From positions 2,951 to 38,218 of the IMG/VR virus record IMGVR_UViG_3300030451_004114: a DNA stretch of 35,268 nt, one strand, 5' to 3'. Numbering within the stretch: position 1 is the stretch's first letter; each line of letters begins with the position of its first letter. Shown one piece after another: positions 11,621-19,841 of the stretch. The DNA is from a virus. Below the pieces are notes generated by a model. It made no database searches. It saw only the letters and a list, made by a program, of their open reading frames with translations, and was not told the DNA's origin. The position numbers and the translations under genes were made by a program.

Positions 11621-12553
11621 ATGTCTTTTTCCGATCTTAAAAAACAATCCAAATTAGGTTCTCTTACCAGTAAACTGGTCAAGGAAATCGAAAAACAAAA
11701 CAACTCAAAGGGTGGTTCTGGCGATGATCGCTTATGGAAACCCGAAGTAGATAAAGCAGGTAACGGTTATGCTGTTATCAGATTTCTTCCACCACCAGAA
11801 GGTGAAGATATCCCATTCGTAAAACTATATACCCACGCATTTAAAGGTCCTGGTGGATGGTATATTGAGAACTCTTTGACTACTATAGGTCAAAAAGATC
11901 CTGTATCTGCGTACAATTCCGAACTTTGGAATAGTGGTAGCGATGCTAATAAAGAAATTGCCCGTAATCAGAAGCGTAAACTATCATATTACGCAAACAT
12001 CTATGTAGTGAAAGATCCTACTAACCCTGAAAATGAGGGTGGTGTATTCTTATTCAAGTTTGGTAAGAAGATCTATGATAAGATCCTTGCTGCTATGCAA
12101 CCTGAATTTGAAGATGAAGAAGCAATCGATCCTTTCGATTTCTGGAAAGGTGCTAACTTCAAACTAAAGATCAAGAAAGTTGCAGGTTACTGGAACTATG
12201 ATTCTTCTGAGTTTGCTGGTGTTAGTCCACTTTTAGACGATGATGATGCACTTGAAGCAATCTGGAAGAAAGAATATGGACTTGCAGAGATTATTGCTGC
12301 TGATAAGTTCAAGGATTATGCAATTCTTGAAAAACGTATGAAGACTGTTTTAGGTCTAGAAGGAGCAGTACGTCGTCCTGATCCAGAAGTTGCTGATGAA
12401 GATGATAGTAGAGGTGAATTAGAAGACTACAGTGAAGGTTTACACAATAAAATTGAGGTAACTGCTGCACCTAAAGTAGAAGTTGCACCACCATCAAATG
12501 ATGATGACCTTGATGATATTATGGCAAAGTTCCAGAAACTTGCTGAGGCTTAA
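11621..12553 (+). CDS. gp32: Single-stranded DNA-binding protein gp32
   Basis: gp32 coats single-stranded DNA during replication, recombination and repair. The 310-residue protein has the three-part T4 layout: a basic N-terminal cooperativity region (SDLKKQSKLGSLTSKLVKEI), an OB-fold core with GYAVIRFLPPPEGEDIPFVK and LSYYANIYVVKDPTNPENEG, and an acidic C-terminal tail (SNDDDLDDIMAKFQKLAEA) for protein contacts. T4 gp32 binds zinc through one His and three Cys, but this protein contains no cysteine at all, so the zinc site is absent. A perfect sigma70 promoter precedes it. Its stop codon overlaps that of the convergent gp53 gene. Confidence 0.93.
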   Translation: MSFSDLKKQSKLGSLTSKLVKEIEKQNNSKGGSGDDRLWKPEVDKAGNGYAVIRFLPPPEGEDIPFVKLYTHAFKGPGGWYIENSLTTIGQKDPVSAYNSELWNSGSDANKEIARNQKRKLSYYANIYVVKDPTNPENEGGVFLFKFGKKIYDKILAAMQPEFEDEEAIDPFDFWKGANFKLKIKKVAGYWNYDSSEFAGVSPLLDDDDALEAIWKKEYGLAEIIAADKFKDYAILEKRMKTVLGLEGAVRRPDPEVADEDDSRGELEDYSEGLHNKIEVTAAPKVEVAPPSNDDDLDDIMAKFQKLAEA

Positions 12554-13176
12554 TAAGATCCTCTCTTTGTTTTTCCATCTCTTCGTTGAGATGAAACAGT
12601 GTACTTATATGCTGTTCTCATATCATTAATAAACATTCCTAAGAACTGAGGTCTTAACAAATAGATCTCAGTTTTTTTATTGTTTTCTTCAAATTCATAT
12701 GCTAGGTTGGAAACACTTTTTACTGGATTTACGGCAGTTCCATTTAAATATACTGTAAAATTAGAATCAACCCACTTACCTTCAGGAACAATTAATTTAT
12801 CATTGAGATCTTTTAATTCAGTTGTTTCGTAGTGATGAATGTTTTGAATATTGTTTTTACCATACTTTCTGTAGATAAAGTTATAAAAGTCTTCTCCTCC
12901 TAGTGGCCACTCATCTCTTAGATTGATAATATTATTTGTGATTAATATAACATAGTCCAGTTCTTCATCTTTATAATATTCTAAGGCAACCTGATCAGGT
13001 CTAGTTCCATCTGGAATAATAAATCTATCAAAATTAGTCACATCATTATAAACCTCATCAATCATTTTCATTCTCTTGAAGAGGTTTTTAGTTTTTATGT
13101 ACTCGTCTTTCGAGTTTCTATAAGTTGAAAAAGGACTTTGAACTTCAAAGTCTGGTAGTTCTCTGAAATAACCCAT
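12550..13176 (-). CDS. gp53: Baseplate wedge protein gp53
   Basis: The 208-residue protein matches the gp53 pattern. The N-terminus GYFRELPDFEVQSPF leads into VTNFDRFIIPDGTRPDQVAL, then DYVILITNNIINLRDEWPL and FYNFIYRKYG, a LysM-like wedge core. In T4, gp53 joins neighbouring baseplate wedges. The C-terminal part (RPQFLGMFINDMRTAYKY) and basic tail are intact. It follows gp48 by a 1-base overlap on the same strand, and its stop overlaps that of gp32 from the other strand by 4 bases. Confidence 0.88.
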   Translation of the reverse strand: MGYFRELPDFEVQSPFSTYRNSKDEYIKTKNLFKRMKMIDEVYNDVTNFDRFIIPDGTRPDQVALEYYKDEELDYVILITNNIINLRDEWPLGGEDFYNFIYRKYGKNNIQNIHHYETTELKDLNDKLIVPEGKWVDSNFTVYLNGTAVNPVKSVSNLAYEFEENNKKTEIYLLRPQFLGMFINDMRTAYKYTVSSQRRDGKTKRGSY

Positions 13177-14168
13177 TAGTATCCTGTTCCTCTTAGACCT
13201 TCACCAGTGTCATAATCTTCTTTGTAAATTGGGTTGAGTTCCGCAAAAGACAATGCTAAATTCATATGAGTTGGTGTTGCATCTTCATATGTACTATACT
13301 GTCCACTAGCAGTGTAGTTAATACTACATTGCTCTAAAGCACAAATCTTATGTCTCTTCAAAAATCTATGTGGTTGAGATCCTGTCATAAATTCAACTCT
13401 CCATACATCTGGACTATTCAAGAAAACTCCTTGACTTCCTTTTGATGCAGACATACATTGTTTGAAAGTTCTAATAATTTCTTTAACTTCCTGACCTTCT
13501 TTCGGACTTCTTGGAATTATCTGGAAAGAATATTCAAATTTTCTTAGAGAAACACCATTGAATAGTGCTTCTTTGTTTCCATTGATAATTCTTCCTTCAG
13601 TTCTTGAAAGAATTGCTTGAGTATCAATATTTCCACCTGGTAAGGCATTTATTGCTGTTGCTGCCATTCTGTTTTGAAACTGTTTAATAAGAGCACCACC
13701 AGATCCAGTTATTCTATCCACTGTACCTTGAATTGTCTTACCAGCATTGTCAAGTGCCTTTTTTGGTTCAGTTAGTTTTGCATCATTGTTTATAAGTCCT
13801 GATGCTGCAGTATATGCTGTCATATTCAATGCATCTACTTCATCTTCAGCCCAACCAGCAGCCTGATAATCTGCAATACCATTTGGCATTGGTAATATAA
13901 TTGTCGATTTTATTTTACTAGCAGAAGCATTTACTTCACTACCTTCTGCAACCTTAAGGCTACCTTCTGCTATAAATCCTCCAGATGGTGTATACTCAAG
14001 ACAACTAATTTTCATATAATCAGTTGAAGAGTCTATTATATCCATAGGATATCTTAAAACATTTCCTCCACCAAAAAAACCTGCAATAGATCCCAAAGCA
14101 TTACTCAACCTTGAGGAATAATCTGCTATTTTGCCTAATTGTGTAGGTACTTCAGTAAATCTAACCAC
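13176..14168 (-). CDS. gp48: Baseplate tail tube cap protein gp48
   Basis: The 330-residue protein starts with GTG. Its C-terminal two thirds carry the tube-like region FNGVSLRKFEYSFQIIPRSP, EVKEIIRTFKQCM, DVWRVEFMTG, HRFLKRHKICALEQCSINYT and HMNLALSFAELNPIYK. This is shared by tail-tube-related proteins gp48 and gp54. In T4, gp48 and gp54 form the platform from which the tail tube polymerises (T4 gp48 is 364 aa). Its pairing with gp53, and the presence of a separate gp54-like gene at 15065, favour the gp48 assignment. A TATAAATA late promoter on this strand lies 24 bases upstream. Confidence 0.85.
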   Translation of the reverse strand: MVRFTEVPTQLGKIADYSSRLSNALGSIAGFFGGGNVLRYPMDIIDSSTDYMKISCLEYTPSGGFIAEGSLKVAEGSEVNASASKIKSTIILPMPNGIADYQAAGWAEDEVDALNMTAYTAASGLINNDAKLTEPKKALDNAGKTIQGTVDRITGSGGALIKQFQNRMAATAINALPGGNIDTQAILSRTEGRIINGNKEALFNGVSLRKFEYSFQIIPRSPKEGQEVKEIIRTFKQCMSASKGSQGVFLNSPDVWRVEFMTGSQPHRFLKRHKICALEQCSINYTASGQYSTYEDATPTHMNLALSFAELNPIYKEDYDTGEGLRGTGY

Positions 14169-14192
14169 TATCTTTTATTTGGTTTCCAAAAC

Positions 14193-14200
14193 TATTTATA
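14193..14200 (-). promoter_or_regulatory. Late promoter TATAAATA for gp48-gp53
   Basis: On the minus strand this reads TATAAATA, a perfect late core, 24 bases upstream of the gp48 GTG and in the 35-base gap between genes. Confidence 0.75.
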
Positions 14201-14203
14201 GAG

Positions 14204-14575
14204 TTATCTGCTAGTTTTTATTCTAGCGTAAGGAATTGACTTAAGATCTTCAAATTCAGTCCTTCTAACTTGGTGCACTTGACCTACAATTTCTGGAAAT
14301 GTATAGAATCTTAATTGTCCATTATGATGAAAATTAATACCTTTAAATCCCCACTCTGTAATCTCTGTGCATGCTATTAATGGGTGCTCATCATATGTAA
14401 TATTAGCTGTCTTTGGTTTATAGATGAATGTGTAATATTGTCCTACCTCTGGAACAGATCCACTTTCTCCTAAAACTGATATAATTGACAACATCATATC
14501 ATCTGGATCTTCCATACCAGTCATCTCATCTATAATAGGAGTAAGTCTATTCTCTGTTGGTGGATTTAATACCAT
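14204..14575 (-). CDS. Small structural-cluster protein, 123 aa
   Basis: I cannot name this protein. The N-terminal third is acidic and helical (DEMTGMEDPDDMMLSIISVL). The rest is beta-rich, with VGQYYTFIYKPKTANITYDE and TEWGFKGINFHHNGQLRFYT. The 'YxFxYxxKT...D.xPL...GFxGINxH' pattern recalls small SH3-like proteins that accompany neck or tail genes in T4-like phages. It overlaps gp4 as TAATG and precedes gp48, so a head-completion or tail assembly role is plausible but unproven. Confidence 0.65.
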   Translation of the reverse strand: MVLNPPTENRLTPIIDEMTGMEDPDDMMLSIISVLGESGSVPEVGQYYTFIYKPKTANITYDEHPLIACTEITEWGFKGINFHHNGQLRFYTFPEIVGQVHQVRRTEFEDLKSIPYARIKTSR

Positions 14576-15012
14576 TACTTAATACCTAGTTCATGTTCGG
14601 TAAAAATTTTGAATTCCCAAAGTCTGTCCTTACAAAACTCTTTGGCAGCTTTCCATTTTGCCTCATTTGTGACATATTGGGTTACCTCATATAAGTATCC
14701 TTTTGTTTTTCTTTTTGGTTTCTTAGGAGGTCTTGTTTGTCTATCTGGTTTCACTTCAATAATGGATCTACAAATCGATCCATTGGATTTTATGTATTTA
14801 ATATAAAAATCAGGAAAATATCTATGTACTCTATTATCTAACGGAGAACGATATGGTATAAAAAACTCTTCACTTCCCCATTCCAAAATATTATCATTTA
14901 AGTCACAGTAAAACATAAACTTACGTTCCCAAAGAGAACGATAGATGATGTTTGTTGGATCACCTTTGTACTTCTTAGGGTTAGTTGGTCTATACTTCCC
15001 TTTATATGCCAT
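14575..15012 (-). CDS. gp4: Head completion protein gp4
   Basis: The 145-residue protein matches T4 gp4 (gp50/65), needed to finish the DNA-filled head before tail joining. Visible family features: GKYRPTNPKKYKGDPTNIIYR, SLWERKFMFYCDLN, EWGSEEFFIPYRSPLDNRVHRY, FPDFYIKYI, SIIEVKPDRQTRPPKKPKRK and KWKAAKEFCKDRLWEF. The Glu...PDF...EVKP order resembles a PD-(D/E)XK/TnsA-like nuclease fold, so DNA-end trimming is possible. A GATAAATA motif on this strand lies only 3 bases upstream of the ATG. Confidence 0.9.
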   Translation of the reverse strand: MAYKGKYRPTNPKKYKGDPTNIIYRSLWERKFMFYCDLNDNILEWGSEEFFIPYRSPLDNRVHRYFPDFYIKYIKSNGSICRSIIEVKPDRQTRPPKKPKRKTKGYLYEVTQYVTNEAKWKAAKEFCKDRLWEFKIFTEHELGIK

Positions 15013-15015
15013 TAA

Positions 15016-15023
15016 TATTTATC
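15016..15023 (-). promoter_or_regulatory. Late promoter motif GATAAATA before gp4
   Basis: On the minus strand this reads GATAAATA, ending 3 bases before the gp4 ATG in the divergent gp4/gp54 spacer. A transcript from it would start at or just within the first codon. Confidence 0.5.
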
Positions 15024-15064
15024 GTTACTCTCCTATATAGTATAGGCAAATCATAACAACAAAC

Positions 15065-16048
15065 GTGCAAAATCTTGCAAAGGGTGCACAGATTGCTGCT
15101 GGATATGGAAGATTAGCAGCAAGCATATTCCCTAATAGTAAAGAAGTAAAGAAAGTATCTGGTATTCTTAATAGTGCTACAGCTATTGCTGACGCTTTAA
15201 GTGGTGGTAGTGGTAATGGATTTACTAATAAATCAGGTAGAGGATCACCAAAAGGAATGTCAGAAGTCATTTCTTCATTTGGTAGACTGGCACAGACCTC
15301 TCATTATGAAGCATCCTTTGCTGGTTTTATGAATCTATCTAATCTTAGTGGATACTTAGCACAAAAAGGAGTTGATACAGATTTTATTACTAGAGAACTT
15401 GGTTTATTGTGTAGTAGTGCGTCTCTCCCAACGTCCCGTTTTGCTATTTCTGAAGTAACAAACTTCATGGGTGTTAGAGAAAACATTGCACATACAAGAA
15501 CTTTTGTTCCTATTGATCTTACTTTTTATGTTGATGCAGAATATAAGACATTAAAGTTTTTCGAGCACTGGATGGAATATATTGTTAGTGGTGCAGAATC
15601 TGCTGATGGAGTTTTTGATAAAGCAAGACCAGGATATTATGTAAGAATGAAATATCCACAACAAGGTTACAAATGTGATACTATCCAAATTAAAAAATTT
15701 GACAGAGACTACCAATATCAGATAGAATATAACTTTGTTGGATGTTTTCCTCTTGATATTGTTGCTATTCCAGTTTCATATCAAGGATCACAGATACTTC
15801 AGATGACTGTTACCATGGCATACGATCGTTATGTTTGTGGTTCTATTGATAGTAAATCTATATCTCAAGGAACTTTCGGCAACTTTATTCCTCAATTAGG
15901 TGGTCTTGCTATTGGTGCTGCAGCTGCCTTTGGTGGAACCTCAGCACTAGGTCAAATCAATAGTGCTGCCAATAGTCTTGCTGGTATTTCTAGAAATGCC
16001 AGATCTTTACAGGGATCTGTTGAATCCATCAGACAACGTTTTATTTGA
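15065..16048 (+). CDS. gp54: Baseplate tail tube initiator gp54
   Basis: The 327-residue protein (GTG start, no clear Shine-Dalgarno) fits gp54, which with gp48 nucleates the tail tube (T4 gp54 is 320 aa). It has a small-residue-rich N-terminus and the central LCSSASLPTSRFAISEVTNFMGVRENIAHTRTF, split as LCSSASLPTSRFAISEV and TNFMGVRENIAHTRTF. These are followed by VPIDLTFYVDAEYKTLKFFE, YPQQGYKCDTIQIKKFDRDY and YNFVGCFPLDIVAIPVSY. That tail-tube-like fold is followed by a Gly/Ala/Ser-rich C-terminus. It is divergent from the gp4-gp53 block. Confidence 0.86.
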   Translation: MQNLAKGAQIAAGYGRLAASIFPNSKEVKKVSGILNSATAIADALSGGSGNGFTNKSGRGSPKGMSEVISSFGRLAQTSHYEASFAGFMNLSNLSGYLAQKGVDTDFITRELGLLCSSASLPTSRFAISEVTNFMGVRENIAHTRTFVPIDLTFYVDAEYKTLKFFEHWMEYIVSGAESADGVFDKARPGYYVRMKYPQQGYKCDTIQIKKFDRDYQYQIEYNFVGCFPLDIVAIPVSYQGSQILQMTVTMAYDRYVCGSIDSKSISQGTFGNFIPQLGGLAIGAAAAFGGTSALGQINSAANSLAGISRNARSLQGSVESIRQRFI

Positions 16049-16054
16049 CCCCTA

Positions 16055-16060
16055 TATAAT
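16055..16060 (+). promoter_or_regulatory. TATAAT box before gp26
   Basis: TATAAT at 16055-16060 in the 29-base gap before gp26. No -35 at proper spacing was found, so it may be a phage-controlled (middle) or weak promoter, or chance. Confidence 0.3.
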
Positions 16061-16077
16061 ATACTGAAATTGTAATT

Positions 16078-16794
16078 ATGCCATTACCAACCATTGCGAC
16101 TCCTACTTATGAGTTGACTTTACCATCAAATAACAAGAAAGTTAAATATCGTCCATTTCTAGTCAAGGAAGAGAAAGTCCTTATCCTTGCAATGGAATCG
16201 GAAGATACAAAACAAATAACTACTGCAATTACTGATGTTCTTAATGCATGTATCCTCACTAGAGGTATTAAGATAGACTCATTACCTACTTTTGATATTG
16301 AGTATCTCTTCTTAAATGTTCGTGCTAAGTCTGTCGGTGAAGTTGTAGATTTAGTTGTAACCTGTGAAGATGACGGTGAAACAAAAGTAGATATATCAGT
16401 CAACCTTGATGATATTAAAGTAGAGAGAAATAAAAAACATAAAAAAGATATTAAACTGGATAATAACCTTTCCTTAAGGTTAAAGTATCCTTCAATGGAG
16501 CAGTTTATTAAGAGTAACTTTGATTTTGAAGGTACTAATGTAGATGCATCATTCAAAATGATTGCTGGATGCATTGACCAAATTTATAATGAGGAAGAAG
16601 CATGGCCAGCAACTGATTATTCTGAAAAAGAAAGAATCGAATTCTTGGATCAACTAAACACCAAACAGTTCAAAGAAGTAGAACAGTTTTTTGATACCAT
16701 GCCTAAACTATCACATAAGTTGGTAGTTAAGAATCCCAACACTGGGGTTGATAATAATGTGGTACTTGAGGGTTTAGCATCTTTTTTCGTCTAA
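16078..16794 (+). CDS. gp26: Baseplate hub assembly protein gp26
   Basis: The 238-residue protein matches the T4 gp26 family of baseplate hub assembly proteins (T4 gp26 is 208 aa). It has a beta-rich N-terminus PTYELTLPSNNKKVKYRPFL, then KEEKVLILAMESEDTKQ, CILTRGIKIDSLPTFDIEYL, FLNVRAKSVGEVVDL and a C-terminal helical region (LDQLNTKQFKEVEQFFDTMP). It follows gp54 and precedes the short gp51-like gene, as expected in this group of phages. Confidence 0.83.
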   Translation: MPLPTIATPTYELTLPSNNKKVKYRPFLVKEEKVLILAMESEDTKQITTAITDVLNACILTRGIKIDSLPTFDIEYLFLNVRAKSVGEVVDLVVTCEDDGETKVDISVNLDDIKVERNKKHKKDIKLDNNLSLRLKYPSMEQFIKSNFDFEGTNVDASFKMIAGCIDQIYNEEEAWPATDYSEKERIEFLDQLNTKQFKEVEQFFDTMPKLSHKLVVKNPNTGVDNNVVLEGLASFFV

Positions 16795-16796
16795 TA

Positions 16797-16970
16797 ATGG
16801 CACATGAGGATCTTGTGTCATATTTTAAGTTAAATTTTGCCTTGATGCAGTACCATAAATACTCTTTGACAGAGCTTGAAAATATGATTCCTTGGGAAAG
16901 GGAGATTTATGTTTCACTCCTCCAACAACACATCGAAGAGGAAAACCTAAAGGCACAGCAGAATGGCTGA
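16797..16970 (+). CDS. gp51: Short gp51-like baseplate hub assembly protein
   Basis: A 57-residue protein: MAHEDLVSYFKLNFALMQYH, KYSLTELENMIPWEREIYVS and LLQQHIEEENLKAQQNG. The short helical 'L.Y....Y.l.eLe.MiPWEREIYV.LL..hi' pattern is that of small gp51/tail-assembly-chaperone-like proteins placed after gp26 in cyanophages; the T4 gp51 itself is much longer. It starts 2 bases after gp26 and overlaps the next gene by 8 bases. A CATAAATA motif occurs inside it at 16854-16861. Confidence 0.72.
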   Translation: MAHEDLVSYFKLNFALMQYHKYSLTELENMIPWEREIYVSLLQQHIEEENLKAQQNG

Positions 16971-18384
16971 TTCATACCAAAGAGGACAACGAAGCACGGG
17001 CAGAGCTCTTGCTAAAAATATGATGGGCAGAAATAGTCAGCCTCAGGGTGCTGCTGTTGGTGTTCAACAAGTTGTTGTTGCTGGTTTTAATGATTCACTT
17101 TTAGTAGGTATTAATAAAAATTTACAAGCAATCTATGCTATGTTAGCAGATGGTTTGAAAAAAGATAAAAAGGATTTAGTAGACAAAAAGAAAGCAGCAG
17201 TACAAGCAAAGGGTCAGGTAAGAAAGAAAGAAGAAGGAAAAGGACTTGGTAGTGCTATCGGTGGAGGAATAAAGAAGATTGGTAATATTGCCAAGGAAGT
17301 AACTAATTTTGGTGGTATATTAGATGGACTGATAAATGGATTCTTAGCTATTCTTGGGGGATGGTTAGCAGGTAAATTACCAGAGATAATAGATAAGCTT
17401 AAGAAAGCATGGGAAAAAGTTGGTCCGACTATAACTAAAATTTTTAATGTATTATGGAAGGCAATTAAGTGGACAGTTACCTTCATTGTGAAAACTGTAA
17501 GAGGTATAGTTGATTTCTTTAAGAAAGGATTTGAATTTGTTGGAGGTATAATCAAGAAATTTATAGATTTTGTTACTGGTATTGCAGAAAAAGTCATGAA
17601 CACCATAAAGAAAGTGGTTGATTTTGTGCAAAACGTTAAGAAGAAAATTTCTAATACCTTTGGAGCAATAGCAGGATTCTTAGGATTTGGTGATAGTGAA
17701 GACAAAACTGAGAAGGTAACATCAGTGTCGTCTGGAAGAAAGAACAGGAGAAATAAAAGAAGGAAAAAAGGAAAAGGTGAGACTTATGATAAGTGGAGAG
17801 CAAATTATGATGCTTCAGACACATCTATAAATGGTTTAAAAGAAGGTGACGAGGGTTTTGAGGAAGCATTAAAGAAAAGTTGGCTTAAAGAACAAGAGAG
17901 ACAAAAGAAAGGTAAGTCTGCAAATATCACTAATAAAAATAATGTAGTTGGTGATATGAAGGGTACGGGTACTAAATTTAAAGCTAATTTAATCGCTGGT
18001 CAACCTGTAGGTGATAAACTCACTGAAGATCAAATGAAAATGATTGGAATATCAAAGAGAATGTCTGAGAGTAATTACATGAATTTCTCACCAAAAGTAC
18101 GAGCAATGTATGAAGAGCAAATTTCTGGAGTGACTCCTACTGGTAAGGTGCAAGGAATTACAAAAGATAAAACATTTGTTCAAGAAAAACCAAAGTCTCA
18201 AGCTACATTTGTCATTCCACCATTACCTGTTGCTAATGCAGGTGGTATGGGCGGTCCTTCAGGTCCTAATCCTAGACCTAGTAGTAGTGGAAGCACTGCA
18301 TCTAAGTCAATTCCATCTAGTAATCCTAGTAATTTCTACACTTTATTCTCTGCAATTCAGTACAATTGCACAGCACACTTTTGA
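16963..18384 (+). CDS. gp29: gp29-like baseplate hub / tape-measure-type protein 1
   Basis: The 473-residue protein has an N-terminal region (QQVVVAGFNDSLLVGINKNL), a Lys-rich linker, and a hydrophobic block at about 117-145 (GGILDGLINGFLAILGGWLA, GKLPEII). A run of amphipathic helices (IKWTVTFIVKTVRGIVDFFK, FVGGIIKKFIDFVTGIAEKV) follows, with a polar C-terminus rich in Gly, Pro and Ser. Helix-rich proteins with a hydrophobic stretch at this locus are gp29-type hub/tape-measure proteins, which set tail length. The C-terminal tail is low-complexity. It shares the LAGK[LI]PE motif with the next gene, so the two look like a duplicated pair. Which one acts as the real tape measure is unclear. Confidence 0.65.
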   Translation: MADSYQRGQRSTGRALAKNMMGRNSQPQGAAVGVQQVVVAGFNDSLLVGINKNLQAIYAMLADGLKKDKKDLVDKKKAAVQAKGQVRKKEEGKGLGSAIGGGIKKIGNIAKEVTNFGGILDGLINGFLAILGGWLAGKLPEIIDKLKKAWEKVGPTITKIFNVLWKAIKWTVTFIVKTVRGIVDFFKKGFEFVGGIIKKFIDFVTGIAEKVMNTIKKVVDFVQNVKKKISNTFGAIAGFLGFGDSEDKTEKVTSVSSGRKNRRNKRRKKGKGETYDKWRANYDASDTSINGLKEGDEGFEEALKKSWLKEQERQKKGKSANITNKNNVVGDMKGTGTKFKANLIAGQPVGDKLTEDQMKMIGISKRMSESNYMNFSPKVRAMYEEQISGVTPTGKVQGITKDKTFVQEKPKSQATFVIPPLPVANAGGMGGPSGPNPRPSSSGSTASKSIPSSNPSNFYTLFSAIQYNCTAHF

Positions 18385-18394
18385 GGTAAGATAA

Positions 18395-19840
18395 ATGGCA
18401 AAAGTAGAACTACCAAAGGTTAATCAAAATCAATTAAGAAACTCAACTCTTCAAATGAAGAGTATTAATACTACTGTTCTTAATATATCTAAACTTCTAG
18501 GTAAGAAAGGTAATTTTGTAGAGAAGAGACGAAAGTTTTTGAAAGCTCAAGAAGCAATGATTAAAGGTCAAGAAAGGAAAAAAGATGAAGCAGCAAGTCT
18601 AAAAGTAGAGAAAAAAGAAGGACAAGAAAACCCAGTTGCTAGGTTTGCCAAGGAAAAGGCAGGTAACATGTTGGAAGGTGTTATCATGGCTCTTGGAGCT
18701 GTTCTTACAGGATGGTTAGCAGGTAAAATACCTGAACTTGTTGGATATGTTAAAAAAATATTACCAAGAGCGAAAGCATATTTTGATGGCATAATGTCAG
18801 TTTTTAAACAGATTGCCAAAGTAACGTGGGGTATAATCCAAATTTTCTGGAAAGTAGGTAAGTCTTTATTTACAGGAGAACCATTAGATAAAGAAGGGAT
18901 ATCACAAATATTTAAAGGTATGACAGAGGGATGGGGTGAAATGTTCCAAAGAATGGGTAATGCTTTTAATGCATTGTGGGGATATGACTATGAAGATCCA
19001 AAGGATATTGATGAAAAGTATAATAAAATAAAGGATAAAAAAGTAAACAAAGATAAGTTGTTAGATAAAAAGGATAAGAATAAGGAAAAGGATAATGAGA
19101 TAGAAGATAACGAAGAAGATTTCTCAGAAGATAAAGAGTCTAACGATAAGAATAGTGATATGTCTGGTGATGGTAAAGCAAAAACTAAACCAACTAAGGG
19201 TTATCAGGCAGCAGTTGCTCTTGGTAAGTTCCTCAATTCACAGGGTGTTGCTGTCTGGCAGCATCCAGATTTCAATATAGAACAAGGTTACACTGGTTCT
19301 GGTCAAGAAGCTGTAATGCAGAGATCTGCCAAGTCTTTCCATAATTTTGGTGAAGCACTTGATATTCCTATCTTAGGACAAGGTGAAAAGGGATTAGATA
19401 AGATCGCTGCAATGCTTAAGACTAATAAGAAGAAATATGGTATTAATGAAATAAAGTGGAAAACTGATGCTGACCATATGGATCATATCCATGTTTCTTT
19501 CAAAGGTGTAGAGGCAAAGACCAGAGGTAGACGACACCGAAGGGGTAGATCTTATAGAGCAAAAGTTGATCCAAAACCAAGTAATAAAGCTGCAACTACA
19601 GAAAATATTTCTTCTTCTGGAGATGTTGAAGAAAAATCTAAAGAGGCACAAATGCAAGGTGAACTTATGAAGGCATTACTGCCATTATTTGGTCAAGAAG
19701 CACAAGAGAAGGCAGCTATGGGACAAGGAAAAGTAATAGTTTCTTCTGGAGGTGATGGTGATACTGATGCACCTAGCAAAGAACAAGTGTTAAATACTAT
19801 GCATAAAGAAAACATATTAACCTCATTAGCGTACTTATAA
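18395..19840 (+). CDS. gp29-like hub protein 2 with C-terminal M15-type peptidase domain
   Basis: The N-terminal half (GNMLEGVIMALGAVLTGWLA, GKIPELVG, helices to about residue 195) is similar to the preceding gp29-like protein. A Lys/Asp/Glu-rich linker (about 203-265) leads to a peptidase-type domain (about 275-375). This has SFHNFGEALDIP, giving the metal-site pattern Ser314-x-His316-x6-Asp323, and DHIHVSF with Asp363, His364 and His366. That SxHxxGxAxD...HxH pattern is typical of M15-like DD-/LD-carboxypeptidases and related murein peptidases. A basic GRRHRRGRSYR segment follows. It could cut host peptidoglycan during infection, taking the place of the T4 gp5 lysozyme. Catalysis is inferred. 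Confidence 0.75.
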   Translation: MAKVELPKVNQNQLRNSTLQMKSINTTVLNISKLLGKKGNFVEKRRKFLKAQEAMIKGQERKKDEAASLKVEKKEGQENPVARFAKEKAGNMLEGVIMALGAVLTGWLAGKIPELVGYVKKILPRAKAYFDGIMSVFKQIAKVTWGIIQIFWKVGKSLFTGEPLDKEGISQIFKGMTEGWGEMFQRMGNAFNALWGYDYEDPKDIDEKYNKIKDKKVNKDKLLDKKDKNKEKDNEIEDNEEDFSEDKESNDKNSDMSGDGKAKTKPTKGYQAAVALGKFLNSQGVAVWQHPDFNIEQGYTGSGQEAVMQRSAKSFHNFGEALDIPILGQGEKGLDKIAAMLKTNKKKYGINEIKWKTDADHMDHIHVSFKGVEAKTRGRRHRRGRSYRAKVDPKPSNKAATTENISSSGDVEEKSKEAQMQGELMKALLPLFGQEAQEKAAMGQGKVIVSSGGDGDTDAPSKEQVLNTMHKENILTSLAYL

Positions 19841-19841
19841 C

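Noticed and set aside
12576-12593. 6-bp hairpin CATCTC/GAGATG near the gp32-gp53 junction as a terminator
   Set aside because: It lies within the gp53 coding end, and on neither strand is it followed by a T run, so it does not qualify as an intrinsic terminator.
16107-16574. 155-codon minus-strand open frame inside gp26
   Set aside because: It is antisense to a convincing gp26 gene and has a Ser/Ile/Leu-rich composition typical of shadow frames.
16854-16861. CATAAATA inside the gp51-like gene as a promoter for the gp29-like gene
   Set aside because: It is about 100 bases from the next start and inside coding sequence. It matches the motif but the position is weak, so it was not listed as a separate feature.
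17214-17705. 163-codon open frame on the minus strand inside the gp29-like gene
   Set aside because: It lies fully antisense to a well supported gene, its product is low-complexity Pro/Ile/Phe/Ser-rich, and no start signal is seen; it is the mirror of Lys- and Ile-rich codons.
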